In this document: positions 1 through 11,185 of the stretch, piece after piece
Numbering within the stretch: the stretch's first letter is position 1
Layout: every line of letters begins with the position of its first letter
NCBI RefSeq assembly: GCF_032362555.1
Contig: NC_083523.1
Location: 1,711,501 to 1,775,500 of the forward strand
Length of the DNA stretch: 64,000 nucleotides
Reading direction: 5' to 3'
Source: Amyelois transitella
Lineage: Eukaryota; Arthropoda; Insecta; Lepidoptera; Pyralidae
Translations under genes and position numbers: made by a program
The notes under the pieces: generated by a model
The model's database searches: none
The model's input: the letters and a program-made list of their open reading frames with translations, nothing else
Told to the model about the DNA's origin: nothing

Positions 1-85
1 TTTGTTTTGATCAGTCAGTGAGTTTCTACTTTTGTACAAAAAGCTACAATGTACTTAAAGATCGCTGCATCAACCTTTTTAATAT

Positions 86-142
86 AATACAGGACAAATC
101 ACACAAATTGAGCTAGCCTCAAAGTTATTCCGAGACTGGTGT
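86..142 (-). repeat. SINE family C, 3' fragment
   Basis: This short stretch matches, in reverse orientation, the non-tRNA 3' part of the tRNA-headed SINE family C (best copy at 41599-41847): the segment reading CTAACTCAATCTGTGTAA and the tail before it. The tRNA-like head is missing. Confidence 0.6.
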
Positions 143-700
143 TATGGAAAACTCTCTTTCTCACCTTGGCGTGTTCCCAGTTGCACCCTATGCCATTAAG
201 CCTCGGGGTATATGCTATGGTCCGCTTTCCAACTCCTCTCTTTCCACTTCTTTCAGCCTATCGCGTCATCAGCTCTAAAACCATTGGCACGCATAGGTTT
301 CGCGGCGACAAGCTAGGATTTCTTCGGTCTCCCTCTACTACCTGGACCCGTCAGAGGGTGCATGGCCAGACATTTGTTCCCCAGATAGTCTGCAGGACAT
401 GGTTGTACCAACGCAGGTGGCGCTCTAGCATTTATCTGCTATGTCACGGACATGATGGCTGCCGCGGATGGAATACTAACTCAGCGATACTATACAACGA
501 AAACTCTGCATACTTCCTTCGCTTCATCCACATTCATAACTCTCTTCATGCAAGCTCGGCGGTTTCGGGTACTTTTGACCTGACCCTTTACCAGGACGTC
601 CTTAATTTGATCAAGATACGTTCGTCTAGGTCTTTCCACTCCGACCTTTCCCTCCACACTCTCCTTGTATACCTATCTGCTTAGTCAACCTGCTTTCATT
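139..700 (-). mobile_element. LINE reverse-transcriptase C-terminal remnants (two fragments)
   Basis: Two LINE-tail fragments lie side by side on the minus strand. At 517-700 is the segment shared with 10451, 18232, 42775, 61512 and 61735, encoding the end of a reverse transcriptase ([22 protein letters not shown]-type peptide). At about 139-510 is a different sequence whose minus-strand reading has a weak LRWYNHV...GRPKK pattern like other LINE C termini, with stops in frame. The 181-codon plus-strand open frame here is a shadow of these fragments. Confidence 0.6.
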
Positions 701-1404
701 CATCATAACTGCATCTATCATAAGAACATTTCTATGTAAGTTTAATAAGTATTCGCCAGGCATCTCCTCAATGCTTTCAGCGTTCTATGCACGTATAGCA
801 ATATAGTTCATCCATACAACAAATGTTAAAGTATGTTTGTTTTTCCGTATTTCACGTGGAACCCGCAAAATTTCCAGGATGAAAAATTCTTTATGTAACT
901 CCAGAAGGTGCTTCTCTCTGCGTAAAATTTCCTCAAAATAGACCTTGTCGTTTATGAGTAAAAACGTAACAAATTACAAATACAAATCTTTGTTTGCTTA
1001 GTATGGATCAGAAAGTTAAACAAGTTTTCCATTATATTTTCTTCTCTCGTGGTACAGTTGCTTCGTAAAATAAACAAAGCTTTCATTGTCGTTTTAACTT
1101 TTCTAAGCTTACATATATAACAAGTATTATATATTATTTCTTTCAATATTACAGCTTTATAACTTTTCGCAAAATAAAAAATAAATACTCTGAAAACTTA
1201 AATAATAATCATTTAAATTATGCTTTCTATGTCTGTTACTTGTAACTGTTAAGCTTTCCTGACCCTGTAACGTAGCTGTTTTGCTATAAATGTTATTATT
1301 ATGTACTTTCGCTTTCATATATTTCCTAAAAAAAAAAAATATTTTCTTTCAATGCTATTTGTAAAAGTCGAGGTATATAAGGATCAAGGTAAAAATAAAC
1401 GTGT
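701..1404. other. AT-rich stretch, no gene seen
   Basis: I see no coding exon I can support and no recognised repeat here. The missing first exon of the BTB zinc-finger gene could in principle lie here, but no open segment joins in phase to the exon at 1740. Confidence 0.4.
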
Positions 1405-1545
1405 GATTCTTTTTTTAGGCGAAGCATCCTGTCACTATCGGAATATAAATTCTATCATTTAAGCCATTCAGTTGAATATGACCTTCTCGTCTTTTCGATA
1501 TTGTCGAGTCTGTCTACCCCGTAAGGGATAATCACATGATATACC
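1405..1545 (+). repeat. SINE-like family A, degraded copy
   Basis: It keeps the order of the family A consensus: the TTAGGCGA box, CTGTCACTAT, AATTCTATCATT, then GTCTGTCTACCCCG and AAGGGATA. It has many substitutions and has lost its 5' third. Confidence 0.6.
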
Positions 1546-1739
1546 TATGTTAGTAAAACATTCACAATTTCGAATGATAGATAATGCCTTAAGTCCACCT
1601 AAGTAACAAAGTACAAAAAAATAAAATAAAATAAGTATAATATCTAATGTACTTCGATGAAAGCGAAATTACGTTTATAAGAAAATTAACATACAGGGCA
1701 GTTTAAATTTCCACTAAATTGCATCACTGTATTCAACAG

Positions 1740-4700
1740 AACAGTATAATCGGAGCCCTAAGCCGCATGCTGACCACTGGAGCCCTGGCTGACGTCACTC
1801 TGAGCGCTAACGGGACCACGCTGAAGGCCCATAAAATAGTACTTGCCTCATGCAGTCAGTACTTTGCACAACTTTTTAAGGTATATCTAAGTTTTTAAGT
1901 AATTTAAAAAACTAAGTTTCCGATACAAAAAGATTTACTTAATTCATGTCGTATTATGAAGTTCCATCCTTCTAGTGTTAGTATGTTCCTCTATAAAGAA
2001 GATTCCAAGGTGCGTGTGATCCTGGATTAGGTTAGTCAGATATTACCTACTTCAACAACCTAGCCCATATAAAATCAGAAACTAAGGGATAGGCTTATAA
2101 ACTTGGAATTCTTCTTTTAGACGACGGGCAAGCAACCTGTCACTATTTGAATGTTAATTCTATCATCAAGCAAAAAAACTGAACGTGGCCTATCAGTCCT
2201 TTCAAGACTGTTGGCTCTGTCTACCCCGCAAGGGCTATAATCGTGACTATACGTATGAAGTAACTATGTAGGTAGGTAAACATACAAATTTCACGGATGA
2301 AAAACAAAGATTTCACGGATTGATATATAAATTCGACGGCCTCTGTGGCACAGCGGTAGTACGCTTCTCTGTGACACCGGAGGTCCCGGGTTCGAATCCC
2401 GGTCAGGGCATGATGAGAAAAGAACTTTTTCTGTTTGGCCTGGGTCTTGGATATTTATCTTTGTAAGTATATATTATAAAATATATTACCGTTGAGTTAG
2501 TATCTCGTAACACAAGTCTCGAACTTACTTCGAGGTTAACTCAATCTGTGTAATTTGTCCCGTATACTTACATTTTTTAATACAACCTCCGACTCAACAT
2601 CGTCTGTCGCGCGGTTCCCCAGGTATCACACCTAGCCTGGCGGGAGATCTTCCCTTTGGTGGAGGTCGAGCATAATCATCCCTCCCGCTACAGGGTGACC
2701 CCGACGTGATTTTCATGGAACATACCTTAATTTTAAAATGTGACTAAGTAAATGCTTCATACTTTAAAAACCAATTATAAGACCAAATATGTGACTTTGT
2801 GTACTTTGGCGGGATTCCATTGAAAACCAATTATCATTTGGAACATTGGGAATACGTTTGTATGAAAAGGAGATCAGAAAAAATGGCGTAAAAAATGAAT
2901 GCAATTTTACAGTGGCCTTATATTCTTGAGATTTTTCTTTTAGTCTCTGTCTATCACTATCTCTACTGAATTTCAATTACAGTAATTAACCATACGTACT
3001 GTCTTTATTTCTGACCGAAACTGGCTCTATATAACCCGTTAAGGATAAGGACGTGATGTATGTTTTCTCTACCCGTGCACATTGTAAAATTCAAAGGTTA
3101 ATAACATTGGGATTCTTCTTTTGGACGATGGACAGGTTGCTACATGTCACTATTTGAATTTCAATTCTATCATAAAGGCATACAGCTGAACATGGCTTTT
3201 ATTGTTTCGAGACTGATGGCTGTCTTCTCCGTAACGGATAGACATACAAACATACATATAGTCACGTCTTTATCCCTTATGGGGAAGACAGAACCAACAG
3301 TAAGTCTTGAAAAACTTACTACACGTTCAGCTGTTTGGCTTAATGATAGAATTGAGATTCAAGTAGTGACAGATTGCTAGCGCTTATCACTTACTCGCCT
3401 TTTACGACATCCTTGGGTAAAATATGAAGTGGTCCTACTCTTTTTTCTATTGATGCCGGGAACCACACGGCACCAATAGAAAAAAGAATGTGATATACTT
3501 ATATTTGTGTAATTTTTATCTGCTGGACACTGATATTGAAGCCTTTTATGACTTCTTTCCAGGACCTAGAGACAGAAAACAACACATTAGTGGTAGTTCT
3601 TGGCTGTGATGCTGCGGAGTTGCGTCTCCTCCTCACCTTCATGTACACGGGCGAGGTGACTGCTTCTAAGAAGATCCTACCTTCATTGCTAAGATTAGCT
3701 CAAACCTTGAAGGTGTCTGGCCTAACTGATGCCGATACGGTAAGTTTCTTTACAACAAATATCACTTCTTCCTCCTGGCTATAGTCCCGGCTCAATCAGG
3801 GTCTATGGTCAAAGGCATACCCCTCTCTCTCCTCCCTTCGGAAGAAGAAGTCTCGATGACTAAAAACAGCATGTACTTAAGTGCATTTAAACTCACGGGC
3901 GAACCAGTACCGCAGTAATGACGTAGTATGCGCAAACGACGAATTTTCCAAAGCATAAGCTTTATACATAGTTCATTAGTTAGTTCTTATGAAAATGTCG
4001 TAAAAGGCGACTAAGGGATAGGCTTACAAACTTGGGATTCTTTTTTAGGCGATGGGCTAGCAACCTGTCACTAGTTGAATCTCAATTCTATCGTTAAGCC
4101 GAATAGCTGAACGTGGCCATTCAATCTTTTCAAGACTGTTGGCTCTGTCTACCCCGCAAGGGATATAGACGTGACCATATGTATGTATGTATGTAGTTAG
4201 TTCTATGTTTTCAGAATACCGCCGTCACACCGACAGACTCTGAACCATTGGAACACGAAACCTCGCCCATTAATTTGGAACATAAAAACGACGCCATCTT
4301 GGACACGTCCGACAGCAATTCGAAACACGACGACGAGCCGAAAGAACACGACTTCGTGCGTGAGAGAGACAGACTGAGCAAGTTGGACCAGATTGTACAG
4401 AATTTGTATAGCACGCACAAGATTGGGAGTCCTAGTGTCACACCGATTACTGCGCCTGTGGCTAGCATAGGTAAGACATTTTGACCTAACATTAGGTATT
4501 TAAAGTTAAGCGAAATACCCGTATTTTTATTGTTTTTGGATGGGAAGAAATACAACAAATAGTTAAATTTGCTTCTGCGAGAAAGAGAGACAAAGAAATA
4601 TATACAGAGTATATATACAGGGTGACATTTCAAACAACTGCATCCTTTTAAACATAGACTATACCCATGCTTCTGAGCCGTCTGAGCCTATTTTTATTTA

Positions 4701-5462
4701 AATTAAACGTCATCATTTCCACATTTAAAAAACCCTCAAAAACTACGTCACACGCTTTATTAAAAACCAATACTACAAAAAGGAATTAAAACTAAACATA
4801 AATAAATGTCTGAAAAATAAATTATTTTTCTAGTATCAAGATTAAGTAAAGTACAGAGTTGTCGAGATCGCTCAGCTGAATGAATTGTGTCGTTGACCTC
4901 TGAATCTTACGCGTCGCTTTTCCGCCGGCCGGGGTGATATGACGTATTTAGGATCGTGGATTTTGATACTTTTATTTTTTTTCGTACCTTCTGAAATATG
5001 AACTGATATTTTTCTATTAACGTTTTTAAATATCCTTTAGATGAGGACACTTAACAGTTAAATTTATGCAGTTGAATTAAAAGTCACCCTGTATATAGGT
5101 ATCTCTCTCTCTGAAGAGGTAGGAAGAAACTACATCTTTCTACCACGGTCCCAGCATGTTAGATCACTGAATCATAGAATGAGATTAGATTCCTCAATCA
5201 AATTTCATTCGCGACTTACCCTTATTTATATTTAACACCAGAACAAACAGACTACGACAGAAAATGGCGGATCAACAGCTCAGTGTGTACAATTTGCAAC
5301 AAGCGGCTCAGTAACCAATATAACCTGCGCGTGCACATGGAAACGCACGCCGGACGGCGGCACGCGTGTCGGTCGTGTAGCCACGTGTCACGCTCGAGGG
5401 ACGCGCTGAGGAAACACGTCGCCTACAGGCACGCGACCCAACATGACAGGACGGATGCGTGA
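1740..5462 (+). CDS. BTB/POZ zinc-finger transcription factor, 3' exons (partial gene)
   Basis: Four exons join in phase: 1740-1880, 3563-3739, 4215-4470 and 5251-5462 (TGA at 5460-5462). The first two encode most of a BTB/POZ domain: ADVTLSANGTTLKAHKIVLA and CSQYF, then LLLTFMYTGEV and LRLAQTLKVSGLTDAD. The BTB fold mediates dimerisation of nuclear regulators. Exon 3 encodes an acidic, disordered linker of about 85 residues. Exon 4 ends in two C2H2 zinc fingers: CTICNK...H-x3-H, then CRSCSHVSR...LRKHVAYRH with H-x4-H spacing, followed by a 10-residue tail. Domain order matches the insect BTB-ZF family (tramtrack, broad, lola, fruitless class); I cannot name the orthologue. The exon with the start codon and the usual LRWNN motif was not found and probably lies upstream of the window. 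In this family the zinc-finger exon is often alternatively spliced, so other 3' exons may exist. Confidence 0.82.
2078..2265 (+). repeat. SINE-like family A, 5'-truncated
   Basis: It covers the family A consensus from ACTAAGGGATAGGCTTA to the CCCCGCAAGGG box. It lies in the intron between the two BTB exons. Confidence 0.75.
2337..2574 (+). repeat. tRNA-derived SINE, family C
   Basis: The head looks like a tRNA gene: an A-box-like TGGCACAGCGG, then a B box GGTTCGAATCC 40 bases on, which are internal RNA polymerase III promoter signals. The shared 3' body continues through GCATGATGAGAAAAGAAC to GTAATTTGTCCCGTATA. This is one of five near full-length copies in the window. It is not a functional tRNA gene because the 3' acceptor half runs straight into the SINE body. 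Confidence 0.85.
3108..3484. repeat. Inverted pair of SINE-like family A copies
   Basis: A plus-strand fragment (3108-3245) is followed at once by a nearly complete minus-strand copy (3255-3484), which starts at the ATAGTCACGTCTTTATCCC tail and ends in GGGAACCACACGGCACCAAT. The pair lies just before BTB exon 3563-3739. A transcript through it could fold back on itself. Confidence 0.75.
3990..4197 (+). repeat. SINE-like family A copy
   Basis: This clean copy lacks the first 40 bases. It ends in a (ATGT)n tail 17 bases before the acceptor of the linker exon at 4215. Confidence 0.8.
4618..5091 (+). mobile_element. MITE with CAGGGTGAC termini, copy 1
   Basis: The ends are inverted: CAGGGTGACATTTCAAACAA at the left and the complement of CAGGGTGACTTTTAATTCAA at the right, both flanked by TA. 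There is no coding capacity. A second copy in the opposite direction lies at 16404-16782. TA flanks and the short size suggest a non-autonomous Tc1/mariner-like element, but the family is not proven. Confidence 0.75.
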
Positions 5463-5545
5463 CGAGAAATATGCGTGTGTCGGTACATTTTTTGAACCCA
5501 ATTGCAGATGTATAATCTAGAATGTTGTTAAATACCACGTCGACA

Positions 5546-5815
5546 CGTCGTGCCGTGTGGTTCCCGGCACCAATAAAAAAAAGAAAAGGACCACTCCATC
5601 TTGTTCCCATGGATGTCGTAAAAGGCGACTAAGGGATAGGCTTATAAATTTGGGATTCTTCTTTTAGGCGATGGGCTAGCAACCCGTCACTATTTGAATC
5701 TCAATTCTATCATTAAGCCAAACAGCTGAACGTGGCCTATCAGTATTTTCAAGACTGTTGGCTCTGTCTACCCCGTAAGGGATAAAGACGTGATCATATA
5801 TATGTATGTATGTCA
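5546..5815 (+). repeat. SINE-like family A, near full length (reference copy)
   Basis: This copy shows most of the family consensus. It begins GTGCCGTGTGGTTCCCGGCA, contains GGACCACTCCATCT, a CCCATGGATGTCGTAAAAGG box, GGGCTAGCAACCCGTCACTA, GGCTCTGTCTACCCCG and AAGGGATAAAGACGTGATCA, and ends in a (TATG)n tail. About 25-30 copies and fragments occur in both orientations through the window. The 3' microsatellite tail suggests retroposition by a LINE. I see no clear polymerase III A box, so calling it a SINE is an inference. Confidence 0.8.
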
Positions 5816-5904
5816 ACACTTTAAAACTTAATGAATGTTAAAATATTCCTTAGTTTTTAGACACCCAAACTACTAAAAACCGCATAAAAGGTTCCGTACA
5901 GATA

Positions 5905-6095
5905 ATGAAGACTTGCTCACAATTATGCAAAAAAGTGAACTTCTTCACTTAGTGAGACACGCGTGTCGGACGTGTAGTAACGTGTCGCGATGGAAAGACG
6001 CGCTGGGAAAAACACGTTGCTTACAGACACGTAACGCAACATAAGAGAACGGATGCATGACCAGAAAGATGTATTTAAACACATTTTTCACTAGC
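5905..6095 (+). pseudogene. Duplicated, decayed BTB gene zinc-finger exon
   Basis: The region repeats the last exon of the BTB zinc-finger gene (5251-5462) and some of its 3' flank. It keeps a CAG acceptor-like site, a first finger start with C-x2-C, and the second finger nearly intact: RHACRTCSNVSRWKDAL. A 2-base insertion (GGGAAAAACAC where the parent has AGGAAACAC) shifts the frame before the two zinc-binding histidines. Realigned past that point, the same H-x4-H tail and TGA follow. The middle of the first finger is lost and has a stop. It may be a decayed alternative exon or a failed tandem duplication. Confidence 0.8.
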
Positions 6096-7079
6096 AAAAT
6101 TATGAAATATTAAAGAATAAATAAAATACTGAAAAACCACATTGGCATTGAAAAAATGTGGACCAACACACATTGCATTGATCAGCTTAAGACACCAAAA
6201 TATTATATAGACTACACACTCTCATACCTTAATTACAAAAAAAAAATATAATCAAACTCACTATCGTTCTTATAAACCCTTTAGACTATCTACCTTTTGG
6301 TCATCGTGTCGCGTACAATTGTATAAACACAAAAGACAAAATTATACCTTCCTTATTAACATTACCCACCGAAAGTAGTTGCTCTTGAGAATTTTATCGT
6401 AATCTTAACAAAAGACACGTCATACAAAAATAACTTGTCTTCCATAGACGTTACACAAAGGCCATAATTATGGTTATCGATGAAATCAAAGAGTTATTAG
6501 ACCAATTTAAAGTATCAAAGACAATGCCTATTATAACAAGAAATAATCGTTTTTAAAACGAAAGAAAAATAAACTATTTTAAGTAACGATAAAAAATTAA
6601 TACTTCTCAAAGACATATTTGTAATTTTTCGCCACGACTATATTTTATTTAGTTATGTTTATTTAACTATAAGTTATTTATTTCATATAATTACCCTTTT
6701 TTGTAAAGACAATACTGTAGGACTGTTGTAGGAATCTTTATTTATTCAACTCAATGTTTTTTTATGTTGATCAGTATGTTATTTATATCAATATTGTTTG
6801 TTTACAATTTATTCTGTGATATTTACCTTAGGGCGAGTCCAGACTATGTAAGTTATAATAAGTGAATACCTGTTTATAGGTACACTTAATGAAAAAGGTG
6901 ACTGAAAATCTGAAAAACTTATTTAAAGATAAAATATTTATGATAAATAGATTTCACTGAAATTTGTCATGGCGTCCTAACGATTTTTGGAAATTGAATC
7001 AGTAGTATATCGTTCTGCTTTTAAATAGGATGTTAAATTTAAATAAAAAGTTTTCCATTAGTGACAAAGGCAACATGTC
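6096..7079. other. AT-rich intergenic stretch
   Basis: No gene was seen. Overlapping AATAAA hexamers at about 6116-6125 follow the BTB zinc-finger exons and could serve as the poly(A) signal. Confidence 0.4.
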
Positions 7080-7442
7080 TTCTACCCCTGGCTTTAGTCC
7101 CAATTGCATCCTCACCACTCTAGAGGAGCATGGGGTATACCTTTGACTATCGATTCTGGATTGGGTGAGTCAGATTTTGTATACGAAGCGACTCCCATCT
7201 GACCTCCGCAACCTTTGCTGGGTAATCTAACCCGTATTGGATCGACCATGGTTCCACATCCAGTTGCCAGACTGTGCAGGTTTCCTCACGATGTTTTCCG
7301 TCACCTTAAGAGCATCGGTTAGTATTTAAACGAATGTACATAACTTTGAAAATTGTCTTTGGTTGGTACATGGCCGTGGTGGGGATTCGAACCTGTGCCT
7401 TTTTTCGCCACACGCATTCTCACCTTACCGGTTCTACCACCG
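7080..7442 (-). repeat. tRNA-headed SINE, family B, near full length
   Basis: Read on the minus strand, it starts with a tRNA-like head: a GGTAGAACCGGTAAGGTG A-box region and a GGTTCGAATCCCC B box. The body follows: GTACATTCGTTTAAATACTA, CGATGCTCTTAAGGTGACGG, CCTGCACAGTCTGGCAACTG and finally GGACTAAAGCCAG. Other copies occur at 15945, 20440/25866, 29955, 38325, 56020 and 58695/59065. Confidence 0.85.
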
Positions 7443-10400
7443 TTTATAAATATCATCACTTTATATTTGAATGGCAACATGTAGTGTGGCTTAATAACAT
7501 GTCAAACACGTGTGTTGTTATAAGTAACCTACATAGTCTGGACTCACCTTTAGATGTTTCATCGACTTCATGAATTTAATATTTGAAAGATATCAATTCA
7601 CAGTTGGAATTTTTTATTTAAAAATAGAGAGTGCCTTAATTACGAATAATATCTACCAAAATTATATGTGTACTCACTAAAACAGCTCAAGAAATTGATT
7701 TTAGTAGGTAAGAAACCAACCCACTAATCGCCAAGGTATGATTTATTGTTAATTTAATTTTCAATTGTTTTTAACTTTACAGTCAGTATTTTTTTATTAA
7801 GACAGTATGCATCATAGAGAAATGTTTCACTTTCATAAAGTCTACTAGATTATATACAATATATAAAGGCTACTTATATGAAAGTCAAATTTTGTGCGAA
7901 GTCGATGAAACATCATTTTGTTTTGTTCAATTTATTCTAGTCATTTGTTTATAAGAGTTTTGACTACGTCGATTATAAAACCACACTTTAAAACAAGATT
8001 TTAAGGCGAACTTCTTATTTCTTGACGATTTAAGTATTTGAATCTATTGTGGTGAAAAATTATCTTCAACATAGTCAAAATTTATTTCATGTTTGATTAT
8101 TTTATTTTCATAGTATAGTTTAACGAAACAAAAGACATTATAGGAAAGACAATTATAATTATGATTAATTAAATAATTAATTTATTAATATTTTGTTTTA
8201 TTTTAACCACCGAATTACCGATTTGAATGACGACCCCAAAATAATTCATTATAGTCTCAAAAATCTTCCGGTCGACACGATATAAAAATATTTATATATA
8301 ATAGCCGTTGCTCCTATATTACGCACGTAAAAATCTATCTTACATGCTAGATATCATATTCCTATCTACATCATAATTCCTCGTTACCAATACGAAATGT
8401 ACCTTACCAAAATCAACAGCTATAAAACAAAATCCGTCCAGTAGTTCCAGAGTTAAGCGTCTGACATACACACAGACAACGGTAATATATTTTCTTTTAT
8501 CTAGCTAGGATCTTAACGCCCTTTAAAAGAGTTTCAACAGAAAAATAAAATACCAAATATACAAGTGTATACATTTTATTTCATCTTACATACATTTTAG
8601 TAGTAGACCACGTATAAAACAAAGAAAAAATATATAATAAGAAATTAGTATTAAAATACTGTAAAAAAAAACTTAATTATATTCAGAAACGTATAATACG
8701 ACCATTCAACAATGTCTCATTTGACAGCTGTCAAATAGGAATATTTTTGTGATTTTTTTTCATTCACTCTAAAATATTTCCGTCCTGCTCTTAAGTGAGA
8801 CTTTATAGAACGATAGAATTTTAACATTTAGAGCTATAGTCTTCATAAACGCTTTAACCTAAAAGCAAAATTAATCTTAGCAAAAACTATAGACCCATTA
8901 TACATTTCTGAACAGCGCGCTAAATGTCAATTTTAAATGCTTGCACACGTTAGTTACGTTAGATCTTTCAGATCACAACTTCATTAAAAAAAATCACAAT
9001 TTCTCGCCAGAAAATCTTTCTTTGGGGACTGACTACATCGATTTGTCGAGAATACATTTTTTTATTATAGATGACAGGTATTTTTATTACAATTTAGCCA
9101 CCAGGCATTATTTGCAGCATTTTTTCCACCACATTTTTGTGTTATTTTAAAGAAAATGAATATTTTTCAAATTAATATCGCAAAATCTTTAAAAAAAATA
9201 AACAAAAATCTTCCGAGTGTACAGAAGCCTAACGGTTATATTAACTACTTTCCGTACCATTTACATCTTACCGTATAACGTACAAGAGATCAAATATGTC
9301 AGTCCCATACAAAAAAATGTGTAATCTCTCTGTTAGTACCAAAAAATAAGTTACAACGTCTAACTGAGCATTAAATATTACAACTAAAATACAAGCGAAA
9401 TAAATATGTTAGCATTTCATGTTTACTTATAAACGAATTATACTCTTTTTTAAAATAGTCGCCTTATATGGGATATAGTTGGAGAAATCAGGAACTTCGT
9501 TCATAAAAAAATACTCGAGTACATATTTCATTGGAATATGATCTTTATATCCTGTTGCATATAGTCGCGTTTTCAATATATTAGATTTGGTGCATAGCAC
9601 ATTTATAATATTACAATTTCTACCTTAATTTACTTAATATAAAGGTCACATTCCAATAACATGTTAATATTTCTGGGCTAGCTTCGTAAATTTGGATCGT
9701 TATATATAAAAGTAGAAATATAGCGTAGATGTAGTAAATATAAATTAAGTTTCATAGTTTATACTGGACACGTTAAAATATCAGTTCTTAGCATTATAAA
9801 AAATGTATCCAACCATACAATACTATTTAGCATACGCTACATGCATTTTCGACTACAAAAAGAGAGGTTCTCAATTCTCAGTATAATTATACAAAATCTA
9901 TTTTACATTTTAAATGCTTATATAAAATCTCAGGCAGTTTAAAACGTCACTCGAGATTTAAATCTCAAATACAACGGTGTGCAGGGTCGATAGAAATCAA
10001 TGTATGCATCGTCTGCTAACATAGTCCCTTAATTAGGCATTTCTATGTATATTATATGAAAAAGCTTTATATGAGAGCTATCTGTTAGCAATTATATGTC
10101 TGTCGTGATAGCAAAATTCGATTTGTATTTATATGTTGCATACCTATAAAATTTAAAATTTATTGATAAAACATTTGAAAATAGGTTCGCTACCAACAAT
10201 TCATTTATAAAATACTTTGGAGTCCTATATTTTGAAATAAATTCAATGAGTCAACTTTTTTCCATGTTATCAAAATTTTCATGAATTGAATATTTAAAAA
10301 ATTACAAATTCCAACAGGGGCCGTACTAACTATTCTTTCGTATCAATATGACAATTGCAATATACTAAAAGTAGTTCTAACTCTATTATATATATCTGAT

Positions 10401-10448
10401 ACATATGTGTTACAAAAAAAAACTCGGATTTAACTCATCATAAAAACA
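7443..10448. other. Convergent intergenic region between BTB gene and flr, no gene seen
   Basis: Low-complexity AT-rich DNA with no supported exon. A minus-strand AATAAA near 8576 could be the poly(A) site of flr with a long 3' UTR. This is a guess from position only. Confidence 0.35.
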
Positions 10449-10640
10449 AAACATATCTTGATCAAATTAAGGACGTCCTGGTAAAGGGTCAGGTCAAAAG
10501 TACCCGAAACCGCCGAGCTTGCATGAAGAGAGTTATGAATGTGGATGAAGCGAAGGAAATATGCAGAGATCGTGGCAAGTGGTAAGAGGTAGTCTCTGCC
10601 TACCCCTCCGGGAAAGAGGCGTGATTTTATGTATGTATGT
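10449..10640 (+). mobile_element. LINE 3' tail fragment (reverse transcriptase C terminus)
   Basis: It encodes the final residues of the [12 protein letters not shown] reverse transcriptase ([23 protein letters not shown]) with one stop near the end. The copy ends in TTTTATGTATGTATGTA, the same tail seen in the other copies. Confidence 0.75.
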
Positions 10641-10726
10641 ATAAAAACAAAAATTATTAAAAAAAAAAGTTAACTTATCGAATTGCTCACAGACAGCTCG
10701 CAATATAAAGACCGTGTTTAGTCAGT

Positions 10727-11147
10727 TCAAGCCTTAGGCACGTTCCACACGCGCGTATTGGCGTCCTGGCCCACCGACACTACAGTCTCGTCGTCCAGCC
10801 ACGTTATTCCCGTGATCTGACTTTGCGGGTGCGCATCTGAAAATAATAACACAATATTAAAAATTTTGTTTCTTTCAGAGCGTTGGTAAGGTGAAAATAA
10901 AGGCACTGGTTCGAATCCCTCAGACGCGTAACAATAATGACTATTTTCAAAGTTTTATACATTAGTTTAAACACTAACCGATGCTCTTACGGTGAGGGAA
11001 AACGTCATGGGGAAACCTGAAAAGTTGTAGTTATTCTATGGATTCTTAAATTAACTCTCATCATTCGTAACTGCGACGTTATACCAAAACATTGCAGTAT
11101 ATAACTTAGAAAGGAGTCATTGGTCATTGATAGATATATATATCTAA

Positions 11148-11185
<38 letters not shown>

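Noticed and set aside
139-684. 181-codon plus-strand open frame
   Set aside because: Antisense to LINE tail fragments that recur elsewhere; no domain, no splice context.
846-898. Possible first BTB exon reading YFTWNPQNFQ
   Set aside because: It resembles the WNN start of BTB proteins, but no GT donor gives a phase that joins to the exon at 1740 with the right spacing.
2337-2412. tRNA gene at the head of SINE family C (and the similar copies)
   Set aside because: A and B boxes are present, but the acceptor stem does not close and the same SINE body follows in every copy.
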